From assembly GCF_000264945.2 (NCBI RefSeq), contig NZ_CP013072.1:44431-108430 (forward strand): a DNA stretch of 64,000 nt. Reading direction: 5' to 3'. Of the stretch, positions 35,904 through 44,399 are shown piece by piece (the first letter of the stretch is position 1; every line of letters begins with the position of its first letter). The DNA is from Sphingobium indicum B90A. Its GTDB lineage: Bacteria > Pseudomonadota > Alphaproteobacteria > Sphingomonadales > Sphingomonadaceae. The position numbers and the translations under genes are program-made. A model generated the notes under the pieces. That model did not search any database, was not told the DNA's origin, and worked only from the letters and a program-made list of their open reading frames with translations.

Positions 35904-36701
35904 GTGAAAAGGCGAAGCTGCGCAGCCATGACCCTGGCCCTGCTCGCGCTGGCGGCGCGGGCGGGCGCATCCGTGCCCGCCGACCCGCTGGGTTCGCCGA
36001 TGTGGGAAGCCCATGCGAAGCTGCTGTTCGGCGACGATCCGGTCCGCTTCGATCCGCGGGTGAAGGTCGGCTTCCCTGAGATCGCGGAGAACCAGCGCAG
36101 CTTCCCCGTCGCCATCGACGCCCGCGCCATCGCCGGCGTCCGGCGCATCGTCCTGCTGGCGGACCTCAATCCCATTCCCATCGCCATCGACTATCGCCCG
36201 ACGGACGGCGAAGCCTATCTCGCCACCCGCATCAAGCTGGACCAGCGCACCCCGGTGCGCGGCGCGGTGCAGTTGGCGAGCGGCGAATGGCTGGTGTCGG
36301 GCGGCTGGATCGACGCGGCGGGCGGCGGCTGCTCGACGCCCCCGGTCAGCCGCGTCAAGGGCGACTGGGCGCAGCATCTGGGGGAAATCAGGGGCGAGGC
36401 CTGGCCCGTCGCGGGGCCGGTTCCCGCCAGCCGCCTGCGCCTCAATTTCCGCCACCCGATGGACACCGGACTGGTCGACGCCATTCCCACCTATCATCTG
36501 GAGCGACTGACCGTCAGCGACGCCGCCGGTCGCGAACTGGGCCGGATGGAAATCTGGGCCTCGGTCGCGGAAGATCCGGCCATCACCCTGATTCCCCACG
36601 CGGCGGCGGGCGACGTGCTGGCCGTCGATGCCCGCGACACCAATGGACGCGATTATCGCGCGACGCTGTCCGTCGCGCGCCAGTCGCCCCTGCCGCGATG
36701 A
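35904..36701 (+). CDS. Quinoprotein dehydrogenase-associated SoxYZ-like carrier
   Basis: 265 aa from a GTG preceded by GGGAGAAGGA. Signal peptide to ARAGAS. The N-terminal half resembles SoxY: LLFGDDPVRFDPRVKVGFPE, DLNPIPIAIDY, and the swinging-arm-like GGGCSTPPV with a single Cys. The C-terminal half resembles SoxZ: RHPMDTGLVDAIPTYHLERL. Fused SoxYZ-like proteins accompany PQQ dehydrogenases that lack thiosulfate oxidation genes; a covalent carrier role on the Cys is inferred. ATGA overlap with the zinc hydrolase gene. Confidence 0.87.
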   Translation: MKRRSCAAMTLALLALAARAGASVPADPLGSPMWEAHAKLLFGDDPVRFDPRVKVGFPEIAENQRSFPVAIDARAIAGVRRIVLLADLNPIPIAIDYRPTDGEAYLATRIKLDQRTPVRGAVQLASGEWLVSGGWIDAAGGGCSTPPVSRVKGDWAQHLGEIRGEAWPVAGPVPASRLRLNFRHPMDTGLVDAIPTYHLERLTVSDAAGRELGRMEIWASVAEDPAITLIPHAAAGDVLAVDARDTNGRDYRATLSVARQSPLPR

Positions 36702-37645
36702 TGCTGACCCGGCGCAGGCTGATCGCGGGGAGCATGGCGCTGGCCGTCACGCCCGCGCAGGCGCGGGGCAGCTATGCGATTGCCCCCATCGCGGTCGCGG
36801 ACGGCATCTGGATGATCCACGGCGCGGACGCGCCCATGGGGCCGGCCAATGGCGGCGCCATCGCCAATATCGCCGTCATCGCCACGCCCGCTGGAACAGT
36901 GCTGTGCGACTGCGGCCCATCGCTCGCCTATGGACAGGCGCTGCGCAAGGTGGCGGAGGGACTGACCGGCCAGCCGGTGATCCGCGTCTATGTCACCCAT
37001 CTGCATCCCGATCACGGCATGGGCATTGCAGCCTTCGATCCCCGGATCGTCGCGGCCCTGCCCGGCACGATAGAGGCTCTGGCCCGCGAGGGGCGCGGCT
37101 ATTCCGACGCCATGTACCGGCTGCTGAACGACTGGATGCGCGGCACCGAACTGGTCCTGCCGGGCCGGCCGATCACCGCCGGACGGGAGGAGTTCGGCGG
37201 GCGCGGGCTGCGGCTGCTGGCGCTTTCGGGCCATAGCGGCGCGGACCTGGCGCTGCTGGACGAACGCAGCGGCCTGCTGATCGGCGGCGACCTCGTCTTC
37301 CACGACCGCGCCCCCAGCACCCCGACCGCCGACCTCCCCGGCTGGCGCGCCAGTCTCGACCGGCTGGCGCGGGAACCGCATGGCGGCCTGGTCCCCGGTC
37401 ACGGCCCGTTCGATCCGGGCGGCCGGGCCGCCATCGCCCAGACCCGCGACTGGATCGACTGGCTGGAGGATGCGCTGACGCAGGCGGTGCAATCGGGCCT
37501 CGACATGGTGGAGGCGGGCGAACTGCCGATCCCGCCGCGCTTCGCGACCATGGCGGCGGCGCGTTATGAACTGCAGCGCAGCGTCTCGCACCTCTATCCG
37601 GGGCTGGAGGCGCGGCTTCTGCCCCGCATCGACCGCCCCGACTAG
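36698..37645 (+). CDS. Quinoprotein relay system zinc metallohydrolase
   Basis: 315 aa, exported (MMLTRRRLIAGSMALAVTPA, a twin-Arg-like RRR leader, cleaved near AQA). Metallo-beta-lactamase fold: TVLCDCGPS, the zinc motif VTHLHPDHGMG, ALSGHSGADLALLD and LIGGDLVFHDRA, and the late His in LVPGHGPFD. It resembles SoxH. Members occur beside SoxYZ-like and CXXCW proteins around PQQ dehydrogenases. The substrate may be an adduct on the carrier Cys of the preceding gene. Start overlaps the preceding stop by 4 bp. Confidence 0.87.
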   Translation: MMLTRRRLIAGSMALAVTPAQARGSYAIAPIAVADGIWMIHGADAPMGPANGGAIANIAVIATPAGTVLCDCGPSLAYGQALRKVAEGLTGQPVIRVYVTHLHPDHGMGIAAFDPRIVAALPGTIEALAREGRGYSDAMYRLLNDWMRGTELVLPGRPITAGREEFGGRGLRLLALSGHSGADLALLDERSGLLIGGDLVFHDRAPSTPTADLPGWRASLDRLAREPHGGLVPGHGPFDPGGRAAIAQTRDWIDWLEDALTQAVQSGLDMVEAGELPIPPRFATMAAARYELQRSVSHLYPGLEARLLPRIDRPD

Positions 37646-37648
37646 CAC

Positions 37649-37679
37649 CATTTGCAGGCCGTCAGGGCTGAATGTCGAT
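37649..37679 (+). repeat. Remnant of the MITE-like element
   Basis: 31 bases identical to the right part of the full copy (18974-19004), ending GCTGAATGTCGAT; the last bases of the terminal repeat are lost. It sits in the 39-bp gap between convergent genes. Confidence 0.7.
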
Positions 37680-37684
37680 CCCTC

Positions 37685-39991
37685 CTAGAACCGCGCCTTC
37701 ACCCCCGCATACCAGCGGCGCGGCGCGCCCGGTCCATAGGCGCGGGGATCGGACGCGTCCGGCGCCTGCGCCATCTCCACCTCCCCGACGTCGGTGAACG
37801 TGCCGAAGGTCGCATATCTGCGGTCCAGCGCGTTGCGCAACTCCCCGAACAGCGTCACCCCCGGCACGATGTCGATCCCGGCGCGCAGGTTGACCAGCGC
37901 ATAGCCCTTCAGCCGCGGCTGGTCATTGCCCTCGTCGCCCACCAGATATTGCCCCGTCCGCGCTATCAGGTCGCCGCCGACCGACCAGCCGCGCCCGGCA
38001 TAGTCCAGCGACAGCGTCGCGCTGTGGCGCGGAATGCCGGGCAGCCGGTCCCCCGGCTGGACAAGGATCACGCCGTCCTCGTCCGCCGCCGGATTGGCGG
38101 GGCTGGAAAGCGCCAGATCGTGCCGGTAGGTCGCATCGGTGAAGGCATAGCTGAACGCCCCGGAAAGGCCGCCGCGCATCGCCTTCAGGGTGAATTCCAC
38201 GCCCTGCCGCCGGGTCGCGCCGATATTGCGGAACCAGGCGCGCCCCCGGATGTCGGACGCGACAAACTGAATGTCGTCGCGGTTGCGCGTGCGATAGGCG
38301 GACAACAGCCATTCCAGCCGGAACCCGCCCCATCGGCCCTGCCCGCCCGCGCCCGCTTCCCAGCTTTTGGCGACGACCTGCTTCAACGGCGGATCGGCGA
38401 TGAAGAAATTGGCGAGGCTGCACGGCGCATTTTCGTCGGCGCAGGACAGTTCGGCGGGCGTCGGGGCGCGATTGCTCTGCGCATAGCCGACCCGCAGGTT
38501 CAGCCCCTGCGACAGCCGATAGTCGAACTCCAGGCCGGGGTTCAGCCGCCTGAACCGATGATCGCCGTTCAGCGCCGTGCCGATCCGGTCGCGCATCGCG
38601 ATGGAGACATGATTGTAGCGCAGCCCGATCTCCGCCGACAGCCGGTCGGTCAGCGGCAGCCGGTCCTGCGCGAACAGCCCCCAATAGCTGGCATGGGCGA
38701 CCAGGCCCACCGGCCCGATCGCGCCGTCCGCCTGGACGATGGCCAGCCCCAGCCCCTCCACGCCGCGATCCTCCGTCAGCGCGCCCAGTTCGGTCGCCGC
38801 GCCGAAAAGGCTGCGGCTCGTGTCATGGCTCAAGCCGACGGCAAGGTGATTGCGCCCGCCCATTAACGGCCGCTCGTCGATGATCTGGACCAGCGCGCCC
38901 ATCGCCCGGCTGTCGAGCCGCCCCCGGTTCAGCACGCCATAGCCCTCGCCGCCCAACACATCGGCGATCGCGCGGCCGTCGGCATCGGTCAGCAACGCCT
39001 CGTCCGCCCCCTCGACGGTCTCCAGGCAGAGCAGCCCGTCCTCGCACCCCTCTATGTCGGCGGCGTCGCCGTTCACCGTGCGCAGCTTCAACTGCTGGGC
39101 ATAGAGCGTGCCCTCGATCCGCGTCCCCTCCCCCAGCGCGACCCAGGGATGCAGGCTGACCCGGCCATAGCGCGCCCTGGCATTGTCCGGCCAGGTGAAG
39201 ACCGCGCGCCGGTCCGCCGCCAGCAGTTCGACCGGCGCGACGCCATTGCCGGTCAGGTCCGTGTCGGCGCCGATCCACTTCAGATGCAGCCCGCCCGTCG
39301 CCGTGTCGAAACCCAGATCGGCATAGCCATTGTAGAGCGTGGAGGGCGAATGGTCGCGCCAGCCATCCTCATGGCCGTACTGGAACGCGCCGAAGGCGCT
39401 GAAATCACCCTTCCGGAAGCCGCTCGCCACGCTCGCCTCCCGCGAACCGAAGCGGCCGCCGGTCAGGCTTGCCTCCAACCCCGGATCACTGGTCCCGGTC
39501 TTGGTGTCGATCACCATCGCCCCGCCCAGCGCGTTCAGGCCATAGACGGCGCTGCTGTCGAACAGGGTGACGCTGCGGATCGCCGCCTCCGGCAACAGGT
39601 CGAAGGCGACCGTGTCGCCAAAGGGCTGGTTGAAGCGCGCCCCGTCGAGATAGACCGCCAGCCCCTGCGCCTGCCCCTGAAGCGGCGAGGCGGTGAAGCC
39701 GCGATAGACCAGATTGGGCTGCCACGGATTGCCCTGCGCGTCCTGCAGGGTGACGCCGGCGATGGACCGGGTGAGCGCGCCCAGCAGGTCGGGCGTCCCC
39801 GCGCGGCCGATGTCCGCGCCGGTCAGGCGCAGCGCATCGTCCGCGTCGATCGCGCCGCCGGGCGCGGTGACGACGATCGGCTGCCGCTCCGCCTCGACGG
39901 CGTCGGCATTGTCCGCCCATGCGCTCTGGACGGATGCCTGCCCCGCCAGAATCGCCAACGCCGTGCCGGCCAGCCACATGCCCTTCCTCAT
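37685..39991 (-). CDS. TonB-dependent receptor of the alcohol island
   Basis: 768 aa from the ATG at 39991. Signal peptide to QSAWADN, TonB box-like RQPIVVTAPGG, plug domain (LVYRGFTASPLQGQAQGLAV, SVTLFDSSAVYGLNALGGAM), and a full barrel ending RRWYAGVKARF. Complete. The barrel loop has a Cys pair region (IEGCEDGLLCLE) and SCADENAPCSL. Its location between quinoprotein accessory genes suggests uptake of a cofactor or metal complex, such as a lanthanide chelate or PQQ. No Fur-like box was seen; upstream there is only a weak match to the island motif (GGACAAT near 40031). Confidence 0.88.
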   Translation of the reverse strand: MRKGMWLAGTALAILAGQASVQSAWADNADAVEAERQPIVVTAPGGAIDADDALRLTGADIGRAGTPDLLGALTRSIAGVTLQDAQGNPWQPNLVYRGFTASPLQGQAQGLAVYLDGARFNQPFGDTVAFDLLPEAAIRSVTLFDSSAVYGLNALGGAMVIDTKTGTSDPGLEASLTGGRFGSREASVASGFRKGDFSAFGAFQYGHEDGWRDHSPSTLYNGYADLGFDTATGGLHLKWIGADTDLTGNGVAPVELLAADRRAVFTWPDNARARYGRVSLHPWVALGEGTRIEGTLYAQQLKLRTVNGDAADIEGCEDGLLCLETVEGADEALLTDADGRAIADVLGGEGYGVLNRGRLDSRAMGALVQIIDERPLMGGRNHLAVGLSHDTSRSLFGAATELGALTEDRGVEGLGLAIVQADGAIGPVGLVAHASYWGLFAQDRLPLTDRLSAEIGLRYNHVSIAMRDRIGTALNGDHRFRRLNPGLEFDYRLSQGLNLRVGYAQSNRAPTPAELSCADENAPCSLANFFIADPPLKQVVAKSWEAGAGGQGRWGGFRLEWLLSAYRTRNRDDIQFVASDIRGRAWFRNIGATRRQGVEFTLKAMRGGLSGAFSYAFTDATYRHDLALSSPANPAADEDGVILVQPGDRLPGIPRHSATLSLDYAGRGWSVGGDLIARTGQYLVGDEGNDQPRLKGYALVNLRAGIDIVPGVTLFGELRNALDRRYATFGTFTDVGEVEMAQAPDASDPRAYGPGAPRRWYAGVKARF

Positions 39992-40043
39992 CCCTGCGCC
40001 TCTTCTTCTTTGTTCCTCGACGGCCAGGCCATTGTCCAGCCAT

Positions 40044-40083
40044 GAAAAAAAATGGGGCCGCACCCCTGTTAGGATGCGGCCCC
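40044..40083 (-). terminator. Rho-independent terminator of the porin gene
   Basis: Minus-strand stem GGGGCCGCA/TGCGGCCCC (40054-40062 with 40075-40083) followed by eight T (40045-40052 as A on the plus strand). It lies 30 bp after the porin stop. Confidence 0.88.
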
Positions 40084-40112
40084 GCCCCGTGACATTGTTC
40101 CTTCGGTCGGGA

Positions 40113-41504
40113 TCAGAAGAACAGGATGGCCCCCGCCGCAATGGCGTCGGAACTCGCCTGGTTGCCGTTATGCGCTTCCGACTTGGTGTGGACATATTCG
40201 CCGAGCAGCGTGACCCAGCTCGTCAGGCCATAGCGGACCTGCCCGACCCAACTGGAATTCTTGTCCACCAGCGTCGGGTTCGCCAGCGCGTCGGCGGCAT
40301 TGGCGTAGTCGAGATTGCTCTCGCCATAGCTGCCCCCGACAGAGAATTTCCCGAAGCTCGCCAACCCCTGCAGATAGAATCCATGGCTGTCGCGCTTGTT
40401 GCCCAGGCCATCGGTGTCGAACAGGTTGAGCGCCGTCGTGCCGAGGCCCGACGCGTCATAATAGGTGCCGACCAGCGTCAGCGGACCCACCGTCACCTTC
40501 GCGCCCGCGTCCCAGCCCCAGCCGGTATAGTCCGGCCCGGCGATCACGTCATGCTTCTGCCGGATGCCCGCCGCCCACAGGCGGGTGGCCACGCCGCCCA
40601 GCTTGCCGTCATAGACCAGCTTGCCCTGGAAGCCCGGCTCCTTGTTCGACTCCGCCGGTCCGGTCAGCGACGACAGCGGCTCGAAAATGCCGATGCTGGC
40701 CGTGAAGCCGCTGAAGCTGGGCGTGGTATAGGTGATCTGCGGCTGGAAATCGGTGTAGATATAGCCGACGCCGATCCGCCCCAGCGTGGTGTTGGACGGC
40801 GCGACATTGCCTGCCGGCGTGCCCGACGACAGCAGGGTGATGTCGTTCAATATCTGCTCGGAGGCGAACAGGCCGATGTCGCGGCCGATCTTCACCTCGC
40901 CGAAACCGGGCCGGCCGAAGGTCAGGTAGGTCTGGCGGAAATCGATGCCCGCCGTCTGCAGCCCGCGCGGATTGCCGGGGCTGTTCGCGCCGCCGCCCGC
41001 CGCATAGTTGACCGAATTGATGCCGGGATACATGCCGAAATGCGCGCCCACATCCCATCCGCCCTGGTTGGTCATCACCTCCACCTTCAGGAATCCGGGC
41101 AGCAGGCCGTTGCGGATGGCGGAACTGTTGCCGCCCACCGTCGCCACGCCGCCGACCACGCTGTTGGTGGCGCTGGGCGCCTCGCCATCGTCATGGACGT
41201 AGAAGCCGTTGACCGATCCGGAGAATTTGAGCGTGATGTCGCCCATTTCGAAGCCGACGCCGCTGTCGGTCATGCGGACGGTCCGCCCGCCGCCCGACGC
41301 GTCCGGCGTCACCGGCGGCGCGGCCGGCGCGGCGGCCGCCTCCGCGCTCTCATTCTTCAGCAGTTCCTGATATTCCTCGTCGGAGAGGATACCCTTTTCA
41401 TGCAGCCGCTTCAGCAGGTCGGCGGTGGTCCCGGCCATGGCCGGCGTGGCAGTCGCGCAAAGCAGCCCCATGGCCGCGCTCGCGAGGAGCAGCGTCCTTT
41501 TCAT
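40113..41504 (-). CDS. Outer-membrane porin (SHOCT-like N-terminus)
   Basis: 463 aa from the ATG at 41504. The signal peptide ends ATPAMAG. A short helical motif LLKRLHEKGILSDEEYQELL (SHOCT-like) and an Ala/Pro linker precede a beta-barrel: GDITLKFSGSVNGFYVHDD, TYLTFGRPGFGEVKIGRDIG, KVTVGPLTLVGTYYDA, and a final SSDAIAAGAILFF ending in Phe. The barrel resembles general porins of the OmpC/Gram-negative porin superfamily. It probably admits alcohols or other small substrates to the periplasmic quinoprotein. An island motif lies 73 bp upstream. Confidence 0.83.
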   Translation of the reverse strand: MKRTLLLASAAMGLLCATATPAMAGTTADLLKRLHEKGILSDEEYQELLKNESAEAAAAPAAPPVTPDASGGGRTVRMTDSGVGFEMGDITLKFSGSVNGFYVHDDGEAPSATNSVVGGVATVGGNSSAIRNGLLPGFLKVEVMTNQGGWDVGAHFGMYPGINSVNYAAGGGANSPGNPRGLQTAGIDFRQTYLTFGRPGFGEVKIGRDIGLFASEQILNDITLLSSGTPAGNVAPSNTTLGRIGVGYIYTDFQPQITYTTPSFSGFTASIGIFEPLSSLTGPAESNKEPGFQGKLVYDGKLGGVATRLWAAGIRQKHDVIAGPDYTGWGWDAGAKVTVGPLTLVGTYYDASGLGTTALNLFDTDGLGNKRDSHGFYLQGLASFGKFSVGGSYGESNLDYANAADALANPTLVDKNSSWVGQVRYGLTSWVTLLGEYVHTKSEAHNGNQASSDAIAAGAILFF

Positions 41505-41576
41505 AACATCCTCCCTCTTTGTGCCGGTCAATGCCCCCGGCAGAAGAGAGAGTGAAACGCTTGGGCCGCAGCGGAA

Positions 41577-41589
41577 ATTGGACTTAGGG
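41577..41589 (-). promoter_or_regulatory. Alcohol-island motif, porin promoter
   Basis: CCCTAAGTCCAAT on the minus strand, 73 bp before the porin ATG; two differences from the consensus CCCAAGGNCCAAT. Confidence 0.5.
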
Positions 41590-41706
41590 CCTCCTCCCTT
41601 GGAAGGAGGAGGGGGAGCGTCGGCCCGACCCATGATCGACCGGACGGCACGGACCGCTCTGGGTAGGGAGCGGCCATTCCCCCTATTCGTCACCGCTCCC
41701 CCTATT

Positions 41707-41797
41707 CGTCACCCCGGACTTGATCCGGGGTCCCGCTGCCTTTTCCAGGCGGGCACTCAGAAAGAAAGCGGGACCCCGGGTCAAGCCCGGGGTGACG
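41707..41797. repeat. Imperfect 31-bp inverted repeat
   Basis: Arms 41707-41737 and 41767-41797 are complementary except for two positions (core CACCCCGGACTTGATCCGGG). Each arm has its own small palindrome CCCCGGA...TCCGGGG. This lies in the 370-bp gap (41505-41874), which has no gene. Confidence 0.8.
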
Positions 41798-41874
41798 GAA
41801 AACTGATGACCGCAACTGGCCAGCCAGTTCCAGACCCTTCCGAATCTATCCCCGCATCCCGGCGCCGTCGCCTC

Positions 41875-42846
41875 TCACCGAACCGCCACGATCCCCCACG
41901 GCGCCGCGCCCACCGGGATCGTTCCCGTGACCTCGCCCTTGGCCAGATCGATCACGCTCACATTGTCCGAAAGGCCATTGGCCGCATAGGCCCGCGCCCC
42001 GTCGCCGCTGACGGCGACATGCCATACCCGCCTGCCCACCGGCACATAGGCGCGCACCTTGCGGCTCGCCACGTCCACCAGCGCGACATGGTCCGCGCGC
42101 CCCAGCGCCACCACCGCCGTCCTGCCGTCGGGCGTGAAGCGGATGCCGCAGGGCAATATGCGATGGTCCGCCACGCCCGGAATGGCGAAATGCAGCGTCT
42201 CCACCACCTTGCGGGAGGCCGCGTCGACGATCTGCACCGTCCCGCCCACCTCCGCCGCGACCCACAGCTGCGCGCCGTCGCCGGTGAACTCCACATGCCG
42301 CGGGCGCAGGTCCACGGGCGTCGCGTCGACCATCTCCCGCTTCGCCACGTCCACCCAGTTGACGACATTCTCCTCCTCCGAAGTCACCGCCACCCACCGG
42401 CCGTCGGGACTTTGCGCCACGCCTTCAGGCTCGCCGCCGACGCCGACCTGAAAGGCGACGGTCCGGTTCGCAAGGTCGATGGCGGTCAGCGCGGCATCGT
42501 CCTCATTGGCGACGAACAGCGTCCCGCCATCGCGCGAGAGGAAGAACTGCTCCGGATCCTCGCCGGACGGCAGTTCCGCCACGACCTTTCCCGTGGCGCG
42601 CTCGATCACCTGCACGGCATGGTCGGTCGACGCGCAGAGATAGATATATTTCCCGTCCTTCGACACGGTGATCCCGCGAGGACGGCCGCCCACGGCCCAG
42701 GTCGCCACCACCTTCGCGCTGGCCGCATCGATCACGCTGACGCTGTTGCCCCGCTCGTTGGAGACATAGAGCGTCTCCGCCTGCGCGCTCGCCGCCTGGG
42801 CGATCGCGGGAGCCAGCATCAACCCCGCCAGAAAGATGCGCTTCAC
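41875..42846 (-). CDS. PQQ-dependent catabolism-associated YVTN beta-propeller protein
   Basis: 323 aa from a GTG at 42846 (GGGAGAGGATT before it). The signal peptide ends QAASAQA. Repeated blades of the YVTN type: LYVSNERGNSVSVIDAASAK, IYLCASTDHAVQVIERATGK, LFVANEDDAALTAIDLANRT, AYAANGLSDNVSVIDLAKGE. This family occurs beside PQQ alcohol dehydrogenases; it is periplasmic and its role is unknown (chaperone-like or binding). It is divergent from the PedF cytochrome across a 140-bp region with the island motif. Confidence 0.88.
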   Translation of the reverse strand: MKRIFLAGLMLAPAIAQAASAQAETLYVSNERGNSVSVIDAASAKVVATWAVGGRPRGITVSKDGKYIYLCASTDHAVQVIERATGKVVAELPSGEDPEQFFLSRDGGTLFVANEDDAALTAIDLANRTVAFQVGVGGEPEGVAQSPDGRWVAVTSEEENVVNWVDVAKREMVDATPVDLRPRHVEFTGDGAQLWVAAEVGGTVQIVDAASRKVVETLHFAIPGVADHRILPCGIRFTPDGRTAVVALGRADHVALVDVASRKVRAYVPVGRRVWHVAVSGDGARAYAANGLSDNVSVIDLAKGEVTGTIPVGAAPWGIVAVR

Positions 42847-42913
42847 AATCCTCTCCCAACCCGCAGCCTGTTCCTGCGCATGATTATAGCGCGCGCCCCT
42901 CGACCGGGATTGT

Positions 42914-42926
42914 ACCAACGGCCAAT
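42914..42926 (+). promoter_or_regulatory. Alcohol-island motif, cytochrome / beta-propeller divergent promoter
   Basis: ACCAACGGCCAAT, 60 bp before the cytochrome ATG. Confidence 0.5.
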
Positions 42927-42986
42927 AGGGCGTCAAAGCCCGCTGCCCTACACTCGCCCCAATCATATCGGGTGAGGATTTCGAGC

Positions 42987-43412
42987 ATGAATCTGGGACG
43001 CATCTCGCTGCTGGGCGCCATGGCCATATTGGGCGCGACCACGGCAACCGGCCTGATGGCGCACGGCAATGTGACGCCGCAGGCGGTCGACACCTCCGCC
43101 CTGCCGGACATCGGCGAGGAATGGCTGGCGAAGAACCCCTATAGCGGCAATGCCAAGGCCATAGAGATCGGCCAGTCCGCCTATGGCCAGAATTGCGCCC
43201 GCTGCCACGGGCTGGACGCGGAAAGCGGCGGCATCGCGCCCGACCTGCGCTATCTGGAACAGGGCGAATCGGGCGACCAGTGGTTCGTGGAGCGCTTCCG
43301 CCACGGCTCCAGCCATGACGGAAAGGTCTATATGCCGCCCTTCGGCGACGTGCTGGGCCAGAAGGCCGGCTGGGCGATCCGCGCCTGGCTAGAAACCAAG
43401 TTCCAGGGCTGA
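42987..43412 (+). CDS. Cytochrome c-550, PedF/XoxG type
   Basis: 141 aa from the ATG at 42987 (GAGGA 10 bp upstream; a GTG at 42972 is less likely). Signal peptide ends near GLMAHG. One haem site, C70-x-x-C-H74 (NCARCHGLDAESGGIAPDL), and a Met ligand in MPPFGDVLG. The phrase AIEIGQSAYGQNC is typical of the PedF family. It should accept electrons from the PQQ dehydrogenase in the periplasm. Four bases separate it from the XoxJ-like gene. Confidence 0.9.
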   Translation: MNLGRISLLGAMAILGATTATGLMAHGNVTPQAVDTSALPDIGEEWLAKNPYSGNAKAIEIGQSAYGQNCARCHGLDAESGGIAPDLRYLEQGESGDQWFVERFRHGSSHDGKVYMPPFGDVLGQKAGWAIRAWLETKFQG

Positions 43413-43416
43413 GGGC

Positions 43417-44271
43417 ATGATCGACCGGCGAAGCCTGCTGGGCGGCGCGGGCGCGGCACTGGCGCTGGGGCTGCTGCCGGGGACGACCCAGGCGGCCCCG
43501 CTGGGCAAGGTCAGGGAACTGGGCGTGCTGCGGGTGGTGGTCTACAAGGACAACCGCCCCTGGTCCTGGGAGGAAGGCGGCAAGCTCGCCGGGCTGGACG
43601 TCGACCTGGCCGGCGCCATCGCCCGGAAGCTGGGCGTGCGCGCCGACGTCGCACAGCTTGTCGCGGACGAAAGCGTGGACGACGACCTGCGCCATGGCGT
43701 GTGGAAGGGCGGCCTGCTGGGCTTCGCGCCGGGCGACCTGATGCTGCACGTCCCCTTCGACCGGACCTTCGCCGCCCGCAACGACCAGGTGGCGATCGTC
43801 GCCCCCTATTATCGCGAGAGCTTCCGCTTTGCCGGCATGCGCAACGCCATCGACCTGGAGGCGCCGCCCACCGGATGGCGCGGGCACAGGCTGGCGGCCG
43901 AACTCGACTCCATTCCCGACTTCTACCTGATCGGCTCCTTCGGCGGCATATTGGCGAAGGACGTGGCGCATTATCCCAGCGGCGCCGAAGCCGTCGCGGC
44001 CGTGGCGGCGGGCAAGGCGGACGCCGTGCTCGCCAGCCGCGCCCAGATCGAGGAAGGGCTGCACCGGGGCGGGTCGCTGACGGTGCGCAAGGGGCCTTTG
44101 CCCGCCTTCACCTCGCCCGGCTGGGACATCGGCATGGCGGTCAGGGAAAACAGCCGCACATTGGGCGATGCGGTGGAGGAGATCGTCTCCGCCATGGCCG
44201 CAAGCGGCGAGATGAAGGCGCTGTTCGCAACCTATGGCGTCGAGTGGACCCCTGCCCTCGCGGCCGGATGA
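43417..44271 (+). CDS. Quinoprotein-associated periplasmic binding protein, XoxJ-like
   Basis: 284 aa. Signal peptide to TTQAAP. Type II solute-binding fold: [50 protein letters not shown] and [20 protein letters not shown]. No ABC permease or ATPase is nearby, as for MxaJ/XoxJ proteins, which are thought to help mature or activate the PQQ dehydrogenase rather than transport. Fits between the cytochrome and dehydrogenase genes. Confidence 0.88.
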   Translation: MIDRRSLLGGAGAALALGLLPGTTQAAPLGKVRELGVLRVVVYKDNRPWSWEEGGKLAGLDVDLAGAIARKLGVRADVAQLVADESVDDDLRHGVWKGGLLGFAPGDLMLHVPFDRTFAARNDQVAIVAPYYRESFRFAGMRNAIDLEAPPTGWRGHRLAAELDSIPDFYLIGSFGGILAKDVAHYPSGAEAVAAVAAGKADAVLASRAQIEEGLHRGGSLTVRKGPLPAFTSPGWDIGMAVRENSRTLGDAVEEIVSAMAASGEMKALFATYGVEWTPALAAG

Positions 44272-44310
44272 CCATTCCCCCTCCCGCCGGGGAGGGAGGG
44301 ACGCGCCCGA

Positions 44311-44323
44311 CCCAAGGTCCAAT
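44311..44323 (+). promoter_or_regulatory. Alcohol-island motif, PQQ dehydrogenase promoter
   Basis: CCCAAGGTCCAAT, 77 bp before the dehydrogenase ATG and 40 bp after the XoxJ-like stop, implying a separate promoter for the dehydrogenase. Confidence 0.6.
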
Positions 44324-44399
44324 TGCTGCGCAGCATGGGTGCAATAATCTTCAAAGGGTGGGGGCGCCAATCACGCCCTTTCAACAGAGGGAGGATGGA

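Noticed and set aside
39149..41555. Long plus-strand ORFs opposite the TonB receptor and porin genes
   Set aside because: Composition is that of antisense GC-rich frames; the opposite strand holds complete outer-membrane proteins with signal peptides and a terminator.
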